Source: Chloroflexota bacterium
GTDB taxonomy: Bacteria; Chloroflexota; Anaerolineae; Promineifilales; Promineifilaceae
DNA length: 11,800 nucleotides
Assembly (NCBI GenBank): GCA_024223125.1
Contig: JAAEOP010001090.1
Span: 1-11,800 of the forward strand
Direction: 5' to 3'
In this document: piece after piece, positions 11,447 through 11,800 of the stretch
How positions within the stretch are numbered: the stretch's first letter is position 1
How the letters are laid out: each line of letters opens with the position of its first letter
Notes under the pieces: model-generated
Seen by the model: the letters and a program-made list of their open reading frames with translations, nothing else
Database searches by the model: none
What the model was told of the DNA's origin: nothing
Program-made: the position numbers and the translations under genes

Positions 11447-11800
11447 TTAATTGGGTTTGAGGATGATAGGTAGGTATATTTCGTATTGTACAGCGTCTTC
11501 GATATTGACAATGGTAGTGGTGGAAATGGTACTGACGGAGTTTACGGCCGTGACTGTGGCAGTATACGTACCCGAAGCATTGTATTGGTGCATCACAACC
11601 TGACCAACGTCCACTTGCCCATCGCCAAAGTCCCAATTGTAAAGAATATTTGTACCAGCGGTGGTTACGGCCGTGAAGGTTACCGATTGTCCAATAGCTA
11701 CTGTGTCACTGCTCAGGGTGATGTCCAGGCCGGCAATCGCTTCTTCAATGGTGACAAGAGTGGTGACGGAAATGGCGCTGACGGCGTTTACGGCCGTGAC
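11447..11800 (-). CDS. PKD-repeat surface protein, C-terminal part (5' end outside window)
   Basis: 117 codons are open from the right edge to TAA at 11447-11449. The sequence begins with the end of one PKD-type repeat (VTAVNAVSAISVTTLVTIEE), then shows a full one with YNWDFGDGQVDVGQVVMHQY and NASGTYTATVTAVNSVS, the usual W-D-F-G-D-G strand and final strand of the fold. It ends with YEIYLPIILKPN. The repeat period is 246 bp (82 residues), read from the matching DNA near 11544 and 11790. PKD domains are beta-sandwich modules of extracellular proteins. The Y-L-P-hydrophobic tail is common at the ends of secreted Chloroflexota proteins as far as I know. The catalytic or binding part, if any, lies outside the window. 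Confidence 0.85.
   Translation of the reverse strand, partial: VTAVNAVSAISVTTLVTIEEAIAGLDITLSSDTVAIGQSVTFTAVTTAGTNILYNWDFGDGQVDVGQVVMHQYNASGTYTATVTAVNSVSTISTTTIVNIEDAVQYEIYLPIILKPN

Noticed and set aside
1..11800. A CRISPR array or tandem-spacer structure based on the many ACGGCCGT copies
   Set aside because: The copies are only 8 bases long, irregularly spaced, mostly inside coding frames, and not separated by spacers of constant length.

Overview
The window looks like a chromosomal accessory stretch from a filamentous Chloroflexota (Anaerolineae-like) bacterium. This rests on the gene types, a C-terminal tyrosine-leucine-proline-isoleucine tail on a PKD surface protein, long Ala/Thr-rich lipoprotein sequence and the mixed base composition. 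It is an inference, not a database match. No rRNA, tRNA, CRISPR array, transposase or phage gene was seen. The palindrome ACGGCCGT runs through the whole window: about 34 exact copies by hand count, against about 0.2 expected, in genes and between them. It behaves like a lineage-specific highly iterated palindrome.

Left part (1-4670, + strand): the end of an alpha/beta hydrolase, then an APH-type kinase, a GNAT acetyltransferase with a TPR-like tail, a second GNAT and a protein with two GNAT domains. The series closes with a strong intrinsic terminator. It reads as a small-molecule modification cluster (possibly antibiotic or metabolite tailoring or resistance). A 103-bp MITE-like element with 10-bp direct repeats splits it between the first and second acetyltransferase.

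Middle (4670-6915): a lipoprotein gene on the - strand with a near-consensus promoter, a DUF421/YetF membrane protein on the + strand, and the decayed 3' end of a thioredoxin gene on the - strand.

Aromatic amino acid operon (6916-8693, - strand): promoter, then a 28-codon leader peptide with seven Tyr/Phe codons in eight, then an intrinsic terminator directly before the aroH ribosome binding site, then aroH (chorismate mutase) and aroF (DAHP synthase). This has the layout of transcription attenuation by ribosome stalling at Tyr/Phe codons. The leader peptide start lies almost at the predicted transcription start, so it may be translated leaderless.

Right part (8694-11800, - strand): a REP-like double hairpin, a terminator built from two ACGGCCGT copies, and a likely three-gene operon. 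In order of transcription the operon holds an ArsR-type regulator with an operator-bearing promoter, a 69-aa protein of unknown function with a perfect Shine-Dalgarno, and a tandem winged-helix (SalK/SCO6745-like) protein. The window ends inside a PKD-repeat surface protein.
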